From JAWLGZ01 sp041690635 (GTDB lineage Bacteria; Pseudomonadota; Gammaproteobacteria; Thiohalomonadales; Thiohalomonadaceae), in NCBI GenBank assembly GCA_041690635.1, contig JAWLGZ010000003.1:186001-250000 (forward strand): 64,000 bases of DNA, written 5' to 3'. Position 1 is the stretch's first letter. Each line of letters begins with the position of its first letter. The position numbers were made by a program, and so were the translations under genes. The notes beneath the pieces are model-generated. The model did not search any database and was not told the DNA's origin. It saw only the letters and a list, made by a program, of their open reading frames with translations. Positions 1 through 7,681 of this stretch are shown piece after piece.

Positions 1-1
1 G

Positions 2-52
2 GAGATCGAGCGGGTCTTCAGCGAGTACAAGGACGAACTGCCCGGCCGCTGA
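2..52 (+). CDS. 3' end of an upstream gene (partial)
   Basis: An open frame enters from the left edge and stops at TGA (50-52), giving 16 C-terminal residues (ending YKDELPGR). It is too short to identify. Its end, followed by a repeat and then rph, suggests it is the last codons of the gene upstream of rph on the same strand. The frame was chosen because it is the one that stops before the repeat; this is not certain. Confidence 0.35.
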   Translation, partial: EIERVFSEYKDELPGR

Positions 53-65
53 AAGACAGGTTCGT

Positions 66-170
66 ACCACAGAGGCAAGGAGGAGACAGAGAAAGATCAG
101 TTGCACTTACACCACTCATGGCTCGACGCCATCCTGTCGCAATCTCTGTGTCCTCTGTGCCTCTGCGGTG
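66..170. repeat. intergenic inverted-repeat element, copy 1 (CAGAGG-rich arms)
   Basis: The left arm (66-95, rich in CAGAGG/GACAGAG) is complementary to the right arm (142-170, rich in CTCTGTG/CCTCTG), around a ~46-nt unrelated centre. The same arm pattern recurs at 940-1026, so this is an intergenic repeat family and not a gene-specific terminator. It fills most of the gap before rph. Confidence 0.75.
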
Positions 171-209
171 AATTAGGTAGAATCTGCGCCCCCACAACAG
201 GAGAATTCC

Positions 210-926
210 ATGCGTCCCAGCGGCAGAGCGCCCGACCAGCTTCGCACCATCCGTCTCACCCGCAACTACACCAAGCATGCCGAAGGGTCGGTGCTGGTGG
301 AGTTCGGTGACACCCGGGTCCTCTGCACCGCGAGCGTGGACGAGCGGGTGCCGCGCTTCCTGAAAGGGACCGGCAAGGGCTGGATTACCGCCGAATACGG
401 CATGCTGCCGCGTGCCACCGGCTCGCGCATGACGCGCGAGGCCTCCCAGGGGCGGCAGGGCGGCCGCACCATGGAGATCCAGCGACTCATCGGCCGCTCG
501 CTGCGTGCCGTTGCCGACCTCAAGGCCCTGGGCGAGCGCACCATCACCATCGACTGCGACGTGATCCAGGCCGACGGCGGCACCCGCACCGCCTCCATCA
601 CGGGCGGATACGTCGCCCTGGCCGATGCCATCGCCAAGCTGAAGGCGAGCGGGGCGATCAAGGGTGAGCCGCTGCCCGCCCAGGTCGCCTCGGTCTCCGT
701 TGGCGTCTACGAGGGCACGCCGGTGCTCGACCTCGACTACCCCGAGGACTCCTCTGCCGAGACCGACATGAACGTGGTGATGAGCGATGCCGGGGCCTTC
801 ATCGAGGTGCAGGGCACCGCCGAAGGCCACCCCTTCACCCGCGCCGAACTGGATGCCATGCTGGCTTTGGCCGAAAAGGGCATCGGCGAGCTGTTCCGCC
901 ACCAGCGCGAGGCGCTGGAGGGTTGA
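210..926 (+). CDS. rph: ribonuclease PH
   Basis: RNase PH is the phosphorolytic 3'-5' exoribonuclease that trims tRNA 3' ends, acting as a cytoplasmic hexamer. The 238-residue product has the family's usual length. It opens with the RPSGR..QLR N-terminus and carries the conserved [33 protein letters not shown] and [16 protein letters not shown] blocks along the RNase PH fold. The ATG at 210 is preceded by AGGAGA at good spacing. rdgB follows on the same strand, a pairing common in gammaproteobacteria, although an inverted-repeat element separates them. Nothing looks damaged. Confidence 0.97.
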   Translation: MRPSGRAPDQLRTIRLTRNYTKHAEGSVLVEFGDTRVLCTASVDERVPRFLKGTGKGWITAEYGMLPRATGSRMTREASQGRQGGRTMEIQRLIGRSLRAVADLKALGERTITIDCDVIQADGGTRTASITGGYVALADAIAKLKASGAIKGEPLPAQVASVSVGVYEGTPVLDLDYPEDSSAETDMNVVMSDAGAFIEVQGTAEGHPFTRAELDAMLALAEKGIGELFRHQREALEG

Positions 927-939
927 GAAAAACAGATTT

Positions 940-1026
940 CACCGCAGAGAACGCAGAGGGCGCAGAGAAATCCGATTGCGGATACGCACTGAACTCCTCT
1001 GAGTCCTCTGCGCCCTCTGCGGTGAG
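940..1026. repeat. intergenic inverted-repeat element, copy 2 (CAGAGG-rich arms)
   Basis: The left arm (940-967) reads CACCGCAGAGAACGCAGAGG and onwards. The right arm (994-1026) is its approximate reverse complement (CCTCTGCGCCCTCTGCGGTG). The arms resemble those at 66-170, while the short centre differs. The element fills the rph-rdgB gap and could form a long hairpin in a joint transcript. Confidence 0.75.
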
Positions 1027-1038
1027 AGAGGTTTTCAG

Positions 1039-1635
1039 ATGAAGAAAATTGTGCTGGCGAGCGGCAACAAGGGAAAGGTGCGGGAGATCAACGAGATCCT
1101 CGCCGGGCTGGATATCGAGGTGGTGCCGCAGACCGAACTGGGGGTCCCCGAGGCGGAGGAGACCGGGCTCACCTTCGTCGAGAACGCCATTCTCAAGGCG
1201 CGCAACGCCGCCGCGCACACCGGGCTGTCGGCGATCGCCGACGACTCCGGGCTCGAGGTGGACGCCCTGCGCGGGGCACCGGGGATCTACTCGGCGCGCT
1301 ACGCCGGTCCGGGTGCGGACGACCGGGCGAATCTGGAAAAGCTGCTCCTCGATCTCGGCGACCGTCCGGAGGCGGAGCGCAGTGCACGCTTCCAGTGCCT
1401 GATGGTCTATATGGAGCACGCGCAGGACCCCACCCCGATCATCTGCCAAGGCACCTGGGAGGGCCGCATCGGCGCTGCCCCGCAGGGGGAGAACGGCTTC
1501 GGCTACGACCCGGTATTCATGGTGCCGGAGCTCGGCTGCACTGCCGCGGAACTGAGTGCCGAGGAGAAGAACCGGCGCAGCCACCGCGGCCAGGCGTTGC
1601 GACAGTTGGTGGGTGCACTGAAGCGTGAAGCCTGA
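1039..1635 (+). CDS. rdgB: XTP/dITP pyrophosphatase (RdgB/HAM1)
   Basis: This enzyme hydrolyses non-canonical purine nucleoside triphosphates (dITP, XTP) to monophosphates and keeps them out of DNA. The 198-residue product shows the Ham1 signatures in order: [10 protein letters not shown] at the N-terminus (substrate binding), [24 protein letters not shown] near residue 68 (metal and catalytic loop), [11 protein letters not shown] in the C-terminal half, and SHRGQAL near the end. Start ATG 1039 directly precedes the conserved KKIVLASGN. It lies between rph and hemW on the same strand. Confidence 0.97.
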   Translation: MKKIVLASGNKGKVREINEILAGLDIEVVPQTELGVPEAEETGLTFVENAILKARNAAAHTGLSAIADDSGLEVDALRGAPGIYSARYAGPGADDRANLEKLLLDLGDRPEAERSARFQCLMVYMEHAQDPTPIICQGTWEGRIGAAPQGENGFGYDPVFMVPELGCTAAELSAEEKNRRSHRGQALRQLVGALKREA

Positions 1636-1729
1636 AGTGCCAAGTCGCCCGCCTGCTGCGCGATCGATGGGTATCGCCCTTCGGGCTCAACCCATCCTAC
1701 ATTGACGCTCGTGGGCGTTGCCCCTCCGG

Positions 1730-1813
1730 TAGGAGCCCGCCGCTCCGGGCGAACAGCGGCGAAGCCGCTTTAGATTCGAAGCGCACAGGTTCGCCCGCGG
1801 GGCGGGCTCCTAC
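1730..1813. repeat. REP-like inverted repeat in the rdgB-hemW gap
   Basis: The left arm GTAGGAGCCCGCC...CGGGCGAAC pairs with the right arm GTTCGCCCG...GGCGGGCTCCTAC across a small internal hairpin (CAGCGGCGAAGCCGCT). This resembles the REP/BIME-type palindromes that are widespread in Pseudomonas and related genera. Related shorter copies occur at 3515-3554 and 43309-43335. Confidence 0.7.
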
Positions 1814-1827
1814 AGGTTTCTCCAAAG

Positions 1828-3000
1828 GTGATCGCCGCATTGCCTGAATTCTCGTTTACCGCCCCGCCGCCGCTCGGGCTCTATGTCCACGTCCCCTGGT
1901 GCGTGCGCAAGTGCCCCTACTGCGACTTCAACTCGCACGCGGTGGGGGAGTCGGCCCTGCCCGAGGCGGCCTATCTCGACGCCCTCGTCGAAGACCTCGA
2001 AGCGGAGCTGCCGCGGATCTGGGGGAGAACGGTCCGCACCGTGTTCATCGGCGGCGGGACCCCCAGCCTGCTGAGCCCCGTGACGGTGGACAAACTGCTT
2101 GCCGCGGTGCGCGCGCGGCTGACGCTCGCGCCGGACGCGGAGATTACGCTGGAGGCCAACCCCGGCACGGTGGAACGGGGTCGCTTCGCCGAACTGCGCG
2201 CGGCGGGGATCAACCGCCTCTCCATCGGCGTGCAGAGTTTCGATGACCGGCTGCTCGCGGCCATCGGCCGCATCCATACGGGTGAGGAGGCGGTGTGCGC
2301 AGCGGAGTCGGCCCACGACGCCGGTTTCGGCAACGTCAATCTCGACCTGATGTTCGGCCTCCCCGGACAGAGCGAGGCCGCGGCAGCGGCGGACCTCGCC
2401 CGCGCCCTCGAACTCGCCCCCACCCACCTCTCCCGCTATCAGCTCACCATCGAGCCGGACACCGCCTTCGCCCGCCGGCCGCCGCCGGAGCCGGACGACG
2501 AGACGCTCTGGTCGATGCAGGAGACCGGCACCAGTCAACTGCTGGCGGCGGGCTTCGACGCCTACGAGGTCTCCGCGTTCGCCCGCCCCGGTTTTCAGTG
2601 CCGCCACAACCTGAACTACTGGCGCTTCGGTGACTACCTCGGTATTGGCGCCGGCGCCCATGGCAAGGTGACCGACGCACCGGGTGGGCGTATTCTGCGG
2701 AACTGGAAGGCGAGCCGGCCCGGCGATTACCTGGACCGCTCCCAGCGGATTGCCGGCGAACAGGCGTTGTCGGACTCGGACGTGGCGTTCGAGTTCATGC
2801 TGAATGCCCTGCGTCTGGTGGAGGGCTTCGAGACCGAACTGTTCACCGCGCGCACCGGCCTGCCGCTCGCGGTCATCGAGCCGTCACTGAAACAGGCCGA
2901 GGCCGGCGGGCTGCTGGCGGTCGGGGAGGCGATCCGCCCCACCCCCCATGGGCGACGCTTTCTGAACGATTTGATCGCGATCTTTCTGCCGGAGGGGTAA
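1828..3000 (+). CDS. hemW: radical SAM haem chaperone HemW
   Basis: HemW is a radical SAM family protein that acts as a haem chaperone; older annotation called it oxygen-independent coproporphyrinogen III oxidase-like. The 390-residue product has the CxxxCxxC [4Fe-4S] motif at residues 25-32 (C25, C29, C32), then GGGTPS, EANPGTVE, IGVQSFDD and the HemN C-terminal region with NYWRFGDYLGIGAGAHG. The start is GTG at 1828, with only a weak ribosome site after the REP-like element. It follows rdgB, as in many gammaproteobacteria, and is followed after 8 nt by a Rof-like gene. Confidence 0.95.
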   Translation: MIAALPEFSFTAPPPLGLYVHVPWCVRKCPYCDFNSHAVGESALPEAAYLDALVEDLEAELPRIWGRTVRTVFIGGGTPSLLSPVTVDKLLAAVRARLTLAPDAEITLEANPGTVERGRFAELRAAGINRLSIGVQSFDDRLLAAIGRIHTGEEAVCAAESAHDAGFGNVNLDLMFGLPGQSEAAAAADLARALELAPTHLSRYQLTIEPDTAFARRPPPEPDDETLWSMQETGTSQLLAAGFDAYEVSAFARPGFQCRHNLNYWRFGDYLGIGAGAHGKVTDAPGGRILRNWKASRPGDYLDRSQRIAGEQALSDSDVAFEFMLNALRLVEGFETELFTARTGLPLAVIEPSLKQAEAGGLLAVGEAIRPTPHGRRFLNDLIAIFLPEG

Positions 3001-3008
3001 CGTCAACC

Positions 3009-3263
3009 GTGACCGAAACAACCGATTACCGGCCGATTGCCTGCGCCCGCTATTCGGAGCTGGAACTGGCGATTCTGAAACACCACTGGCTGCGACTGCG
3101 CTGGCACGGCGAAGATGGTCTCGATCACGTCGGCCTGTTGCAGCCGCTGGACCTGGAGACCCGCGCCGGCGAGGAGTTTCTGATTGCGGAGGACCCGGCG
3201 GGCGGACGCGAACGGGTGCGGCTGGATCGCATTGCCGAGTTCACTGTGGAGGAGCGGACGTGA
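3009..3263 (+). CDS. Rof/YaeO-like Rho-binding protein
   Basis: The 84-residue product begins YRPIACARYSELELAILKHHWLRLRW and resembles Rof (YaeO), a small antiterminator that binds Rho and inhibits Rho-dependent termination. The IAC..Y..LE.A....LRL pattern and the compact, strand-rich sequence support this. The start is GTG 3009, and it overlaps the next ORF by 4 nt (GTGA), indicating translational coupling. Its place right after hemW suggests co-transcription. The family call rests on short motifs only. Confidence 0.65.
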   Translation: MTETTDYRPIACARYSELELAILKHHWLRLRWHGEDGLDHVGLLQPLDLETRAGEEFLIAEDPAGGRERVRLDRIAEFTVEERT

Positions 3264-3466
3264 CGGGGAGCGAGGCGCTGGCGCTGTTGGTCAACATCGC
3301 GGTCGGGGTTTGGCTGGTGCGCTTCTACCCCGACTATCTGCGCCGCCGCATCACGCCGGAACGCATGCCGCGCCTGTTCGGTTTTCTTCTCCCCGCCGCC
3401 CGCATCGCCGGTCTCGTCATCATCGCCGGCACCGTCGCCTACGCCTTGCTGCGGCTGTTCGGCTAA
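3260..3466 (+). CDS. small two-segment membrane protein, function unknown
   Basis: A 68-residue hydrophobic protein with two likely transmembrane segments (about residues 4-22 and 43-65) joined by a basic loop (YLRRRITPERMPR). It starts at GTG 3260, overlapping the stop of the Rof-like gene by 4 nt, which supports a real coupled gene. I do not recognise the family. Confidence 0.65.
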   Translation: MTGSEALALLVNIAVGVWLVRFYPDYLRRRITPERMPRLFGFLLPAARIAGLVIIAGTVAYALLRLFG

Positions 3467-3514
3467 TCAGCCCGGCATCCGCTGACCATTGCAGGGGCGG
3501 CGCCTCGGGGTTTT

Positions 3515-3554
3515 TGTAGGAACGGCGGAAGCCGCGATAGCGCCGTCGCGCCTA
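3515..3554. repeat. REP-like hairpin
   Basis: GTAGGAACGGCGGAAGCCGC...CGCGCCTAC forms a short imperfect palindrome with the same GTAGGA...CCTAC termini as the element at 1730-1813. It sits between two convergent genes, so it could also help end transcription, but there is no T-run. Confidence 0.5.
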
Positions 3555-3568
3555 CACGAGAAGCGGCG

Positions 3569-3868
3569 CTACTCCCCCTCGGACAGGTCGGGCAGCCCCG
3601 CCACCGCCCACGCCCGCTCCGGACCGCCGAACAGTTCGTCCTCGCAGTCTGCCTGCAGCCCGCACAACCGGCATGCAGTCGGTTGCGGCGGCGGCGCGCC
3701 GTAGGCGATGAAGTGGTTTCGCAGGCAGGTGATCACCCGCCAATGGGTTTCGGTAAGCTCGGTGATGCCCACAGTGCGGGCGATCTCCCGGGCTTCGGTG
3801 GTGCTCCAGACCCGTCTGGTTTCCGGTCTCTCCCGCACCTCGCGGATCAAATCCGTCTCGGTCACCAT
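3569..3868 (-). CDS. divergent DsrC/TusE-like protein with a Cys cluster
   Basis: The 99-residue product matches the DsrC/TusE pattern: W.....A..IA...G.TELTETHWRVITCLRNHFIAYG, then a C-terminal ELF.GP.....AGLP arm. DsrC/TusE proteins are sulfur carriers in dissimilatory sulfur metabolism or tRNA thiolation. The C-terminal arm ends AGLPDLSEGE, without the penultimate and upstream cysteines that carry sulfur in true DsrC. Instead there is a CxxCx5C cluster (C66, C69, C75) at the position of the RLC segment. The start at 3868 was preferred because of the AAGGGAG ribosome site; the frame stays open further upstream. Function may differ from sulfur relay. Confidence 0.75.
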   Translation of the reverse strand: MVTETDLIREVRERPETRRVWSTTEAREIARTVGITELTETHWRVITCLRNHFIAYGAPPPQPTACRLCGLQADCEDELFGGPERAWAVAGLPDLSEGE

Positions 3869-3969
3869 CGGAACTCCCTTCCTTTGGACCGGTTCGCGCC
3901 GCTGAGTCGGATCAGCGTTTCCTAACCAAATAGCAGGCGGGCGCCTGTGCGGCACAACGGAAGCGTCGA

Positions 3970-4617
3970 TCACCCTTTCTCGAAGACGAGATCCCACACC
4001 CCATGCCCGAGCCGCTCGCCCCGCTGCTCGAACTTGGTGCGCGGGCGGTAGTCGGGGCGGGGCACGTAGCCCCCATCAGCCGAGAGGTTGTGCAGCCCTT
4101 CGGTGGCGGAGAGTACCGCCAGCATGTGCTCGGCATACTCCGCCCAGTCGGTGGCGAAGTGAATTCGGCCGCCCGGCGTCAGCCGCAAACGGACCCGCTC
4201 GGCGAACTCCGGTTGTACTATGCGGCGCTTGTGGTGGCGCTTCTTGTGCCAGGGATCGGGAAAGAAGAGGTGAACCGCGTCGAGTGAGCCCTCCGGGATG
4301 CAGTGCTCCAGCACCTCCACCGCATCGGCGCAGAAGACCCGCACATTCTCCAGTCCCAGCTCTTCGAGCAGCAGCAGCAGCCGACCGACGCCGGGCCGGT
4401 GTACCTCGATACCGATGAAGTCGGTCTCCGGCGCGGCCTTGGCCATGACCGCCAGCGACTCGCCATTGCCGAAGCCGATCTCGAGCACCCGTGGCGCCCG
4501 GCGCCCGAACACCGCGTCGAGATCGAGGAACCCCGCTTCCGGCTCCAGCCCGAACCGTGGCCACAGTTCATCGAGCGCCCGCTGCTGGCCGGCAGTCAGC
4601 CGACCCTCGCGGCGCAC
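3970..4617 (-). CDS. trmB: tRNA (guanine-N7-)-methyltransferase
   Basis: TrmB makes m7G46 in tRNA using SAM. The product contains the SAM-binding [22 protein letters not shown], the acidic VFCADA, and the family hallmark [23 protein letters not shown], followed by [15 protein letters not shown] 4617 is the first standard start. However, the conserved [11 protein letters not shown] segment lies partly upstream and in frame, so translation probably begins earlier. The only plausible codon there is CTG at 4650, overlapping the thiG stop, which would add 11 residues. It lies downstream of thiS-thiG on the same strand, probably in one operon. Confidence 0.93.
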   Translation of the reverse strand: MRREGRLTAGQQRALDELWPRFGLEPEAGFLDLDAVFGRRAPRVLEIGFGNGESLAVMAKAAPETDFIGIEVHRPGVGRLLLLLEELGLENVRVFCADAVEVLEHCIPEGSLDAVHLFFPDPWHKKRHHKRRIVQPEFAERVRLRLTPGGRIHFATDWAEYAEHMLAVLSATEGLHNLSADGGYVPRPDYRPRTKFEQRGERLGHGVWDLVFEKG

Positions 4618-4646
4618 AAACGAGCGGATACGGCGGTTCGGTGCGT

Positions 4647-5435
4647 TCAGAAAAAGGTGCCGTCGATGGGAGAGGAGGCGCTGGCGTAACGCTTGCGCGG
4701 CATGCGGCCGGCGAGGAACGCCTCGCGACCCGCCTCGATCGCCTTCTTCATGGCGGAGGCCATCAGCACCGGCTTTTTGGCCGCAGCGATGGCGGTGTTC
4801 ATCAGCACGCCGTCACACCCCATCTCCATGGCGATGGCCGCGTCGGAGGCGGTGCCCACCCCGGCGTCCACCAGGATCGGGACGTTGGCGTTCTCCACGA
4901 TCTCGATGATGTTGTAGCGGTTCTGGATCCCGAGCCCCGAACCGATGGGAGCCGCGAGCGGCATCACCGCCACGCAGCCCATCTCCTCCAGCCGCTTGGC
5001 GATAATGGGGTCGTCGGAGGTGTAGACCATCACCTGGAAGCCGTCCTTGATCAGGATCTCCGCCGCCGCCAGGGTGGCGGTCACGTCCGGATAGAGGGTC
5101 TTCTCGTCGCCGAGCACCTCCAGCTTCACCAGGCTGTGGCCGTCCAGCAGCTCCCGTGCCAGGCGGCAGGTGCGCACCGCATCCTCGGCGGTGTAGCAGC
5201 CTGCGGTGTTGGGCAGGATGGTGTAGCGATCGGGCGGGATGACCTCGAGCAGGTTGGGCTCGCCCGGGTTCTGGCCGATGTTGGTGCGGCGGATGGCGAC
5301 AGTGACGATCTCGGCACCGCTCGCCTCGGTGGCCTCACGGGTCTCTTCCAGATCGCGGTACTTGCCGGTTCCGACGAGCAGGCGCGAACGGTACTCGACG
5401 CCTGCAATCAGCAGCGGATCGTTGATTTCGGGCAT
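4647..5435 (-). CDS. thiG: thiazole synthase ThiG
   Basis: ThiG condenses 1-deoxy-xylulose-5-phosphate with ThiS-thiocarboxylate and dehydroglycine to form the thiazole ring of thiamine. The 262-residue TIM-barrel product has [15 protein letters not shown], the Schiff-base lysine region [19 protein letters not shown] and [12 protein letters not shown] with the terminal [15 protein letters not shown] 5435 was chosen over an in-frame TTG at 5444. thiS lies 66 nt upstream on the same strand and trmB overlaps downstream, forming a thiS-thiG-trmB unit. No TPP riboswitch is visible upstream. Confidence 0.96.
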   Translation of the reverse strand: MPEINDPLLIAGVEYRSRLLVGTGKYRDLEETREATEASGAEIVTVAIRRTNIGQNPGEPNLLEVIPPDRYTILPNTAGCYTAEDAVRTCRLARELLDGHSLVKLEVLGDEKTLYPDVTATLAAAEILIKDGFQVMVYTSDDPIIAKRLEEMGCVAVMPLAAPIGSGLGIQNRYNIIEIVENANVPILVDAGVGTASDAAIAMEMGCDGVLMNTAIAAAKKPVLMASAMKKAIEAGREAFLAGRMPRKRYASASSPIDGTFF

Positions 5436-5501
5436 GATGGGCAATTTTCGGTTGGGTTGCGGAAAGTGCGCGACATTATAGCCGCGCCGGGCGGGCGCCG
5501 A

Positions 5502-5702
5502 CTAACCGCCGCCGATGGCGTGGACCACCTCGACCCGGTCTTCCGGATGGAGGCGATGGGTCGCATACTCACTACGGGGGACGATCTCGCGATTCACCTC
5601 CATCGCCAACCGACGGCCGGTGAGGCCCAGTTCAGCGACCAGATCGGCGGCGGTGCAGCCGTCCGCCACTTCGCGCGGCTCACCGTTCAGGTAGATTTTC
5701 AT
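5502..5702 (-). CDS. thiS: sulfur carrier protein ThiS
   Basis: ThiS is the ubiquitin-fold sulfur carrier whose C-terminal Gly-Gly is thiocarboxylated for thiazole synthesis. The 66-residue product starts MKIYLNGEPREV, has LAMEVNREIVPRSEY, and ends in IGGG, so the required GG terminus is intact. It is the first gene of the thiS-thiG-trmB run and is divergent from the acyl-CoA synthetase, with about 50 nt between the starts. Confidence 0.95.
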   Translation of the reverse strand: MKIYLNGEPREVADGCTAADLVAELGLTGRRLAMEVNREIVPRSEYATHRLHPEDRVEVVHAIGGG

Positions 5703-5752
5703 GACAAAAAAAAATTCGACAGCACGAGTGATGCCGTAGGTTAACTCACCCC

Positions 5753-7573
5753 ATGCCGACCGACTACATCGACCCGCAGATCGCCGTCACCCTCGACGGA
5801 CTGTTCCGCGAGCGGGTGCGCCGCTCGCCGCAGGCGATCGCCTACCGCGCCTTCGATCGCCGGCGCGGCGCCTGGGTCGATTTCAGCTGGGCCGAAACGG
5901 CGCGCACAGTCGACCGCTGGTGCGCGGCATTCACCGGTGAGGGGTTGAGCCCCGGCGACCGGATCGGGCTGCTGCTGCCGAACGGACCGGAGTGGGTGGC
6001 GGCTGACCAGGCCGCGCTTGGCCTGGGGCTGGTGACCGTCCCGCTCTATCTGGAGGATCGGGCCGAAAACGCCGCCTTCATCCTGCGCGAGGCGGGGGTG
6101 CGGGTGCTGGTGGTCCGCGATGCCAACCTGTGGCGCCGTGTGGCGAACGAGATTGCGCACCTGCCGGCGCTTCGGCGCGTGGTGCTACTGGAGGGGGAGG
6201 CGCCCACCGATTCCCGCATCCGCACCGCGGATCAGTGGTTGCCGGCCACGGCCGACCCGCCCTCGCGACCGCCGGGCGGTGCAAGTAACCTCGCCACCAT
6301 CGTCTACACCTCAGGCACCACCGGCCGCCCCAAGGGGGTGATGCTGAGCCATGCCAATCTCCTGTCGAACGCCCATGCGGCGCTCCAGCTTTACCCGTTT
6401 TCACCCGACGACCTGTTTCTCTCCCTGCTGCCACTCTCCCACGCCTTTGAGCGGACCGCCGGCTATTACCTGCCCATGATGGCGGGTGCGACGGTGGCCT
6501 ATGCCCGATCGGTCCAGCAACTGGCCGAGGATATCCGCCGGCTGAAACCGACGGTGATGATTGCGGTGCCGCGCGTCTTCGAGCGGGTCTATGCCCGCGC
6601 ACAGGGGGAAACCGCCAAGCGCTCCGCGCTCGCCCGGACGCTTCTCGATCGGACGGTCGCCACCGGCTGGCGCCGGTTCGAGGCGCGCCAGGGCCAGTCA
6701 CGTTGCGGGGCAGCCTGTCTCGCCTGGCCACTGCTCGATCGCCTGGTCGCCCGTCGCATCCGCGCCCTGCTGGGCGGGCGGTTGCGGCTCGCGGTCAGCG
6801 GCGGAGCGGCCCTGCCGCTGCCGGTGGCCCGCTTCTTTCTCGGCCTGGGCCTGGATCTGGTGCAGGGTTACGGACTGACCGAGACCAGTCCGGTGATCAG
6901 CGTCAACCTGCCGGAGAACAATCACCCAACCGGGGTCGGACTCCCCCTGCCCGGCGTCGAAGTGCGCATCGGCGAAGATGAGGAACTGCTGGTGCGCGGC
7001 CCCGGTGTGATGCTCGGTTACTGGAACAATCCGGGTGCCACGGCCGAACGGATCGACGCCGACGGCTGGCTCCACACCGGGGACTGTGCCCACATTGATG
7101 CCGGGCATATCCGCATCACCGGACGCATCAAGGAGATCCTGGTGCTCTCCAACGGCGAGAAGGTGCCGCCCGCCGATTTGGAGATGGCGATCGGCCTCGA
7201 CCCGCTGTTCGACCACGTCATCGTATTCGGGGAGGGGCTGCCGTTTCTCGGGGCGCTGGTCGCCCTCAACCACGAGCAGTGGGCATCGCTTGCCGCCGAC
7301 TGCAAAGTCGATGCAGAGGATCCCGTGGCGCTCGATGCACCCGAGGTCCAACGACATCTGCTCGGGAGCATTCGGTCCGCACTCCATGCCTTTCCCGGTT
7401 ATGCAAAGATTCGGCGGGTCGTGCCGGTACTCGATGAGTGGAGCATCGAATCGGGACTGCTCACCCCCACGCTGAAGGTGAAACGTGCGCGGATTCTGTC
7501 GCATTATGAGAACCGCATCACGGCTGCGCTCGGGACCGGCTCCCGCCGTCTCCGGCAGCTTTCACGGGCCTGA
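5753..7573 (+). CDS. AMP-forming long-chain acyl-CoA synthetase family protein
   Basis: A 606-residue ANL-superfamily adenylate-forming enzyme that probably activates a fatty acid as acyl-AMP and then acyl-CoA. It has the P-loop-like TIVYTSGTTGRPKGVMLSH, the adenine-binding YGLTETSPV, WLHTGDCAHI and the hinge/C-terminal GRIKEILVLSNGEKVPP. Length and motif order match the FadD15-type long-chain acyl-CoA synthetases of bacteria more than peptide synthetase domains. The exact substrate cannot be read from sequence. It is divergent from thiS and stands alone, ahead of a large uncharacterised gene on the same strand. Confidence 0.9.
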   Translation: MPTDYIDPQIAVTLDGLFRERVRRSPQAIAYRAFDRRRGAWVDFSWAETARTVDRWCAAFTGEGLSPGDRIGLLLPNGPEWVAADQAALGLGLVTVPLYLEDRAENAAFILREAGVRVLVVRDANLWRRVANEIAHLPALRRVVLLEGEAPTDSRIRTADQWLPATADPPSRPPGGASNLATIVYTSGTTGRPKGVMLSHANLLSNAHAALQLYPFSPDDLFLSLLPLSHAFERTAGYYLPMMAGATVAYARSVQQLAEDIRRLKPTVMIAVPRVFERVYARAQGETAKRSALARTLLDRTVATGWRRFEARQGQSRCGAACLAWPLLDRLVARRIRALLGGRLRLAVSGGAALPLPVARFFLGLGLDLVQGYGLTETSPVISVNLPENNHPTGVGLPLPGVEVRIGEDEELLVRGPGVMLGYWNNPGATAERIDADGWLHTGDCAHIDAGHIRITGRIKEILVLSNGEKVPPADLEMAIGLDPLFDHVIVFGEGLPFLGALVALNHEQWASLAADCKVDAEDPVALDAPEVQRHLLGSIRSALHAFPGYAKIRRVVPVLDEWSIESGLLTPTLKVKRARILSHYENRITAALGTGSRRLRQLSRA

Positions 7574-7681
7574 AAAGTGCCGTAAGATGCGGGCGGTAGT
7601 GAGTTCTCTCACCAGTGCGGTTGTCGCCAGTAGCCTGTCCGAGTCGCCACGCTGGAACACGATGCCGCCCCGGAGTGGACG

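Noticed and set aside
4491..5744. Long + strand open frame over thiG, thiS and trmB
   Set aside because: It is the antisense of clear ThiG, ThiS and TrmB coding sequence in high-GC DNA; its translation has no recognisable motif.
5703..5752. TPP riboswitch upstream of thiS
   Set aside because: The gap is only about 50 nt and lacks the THI-box core.
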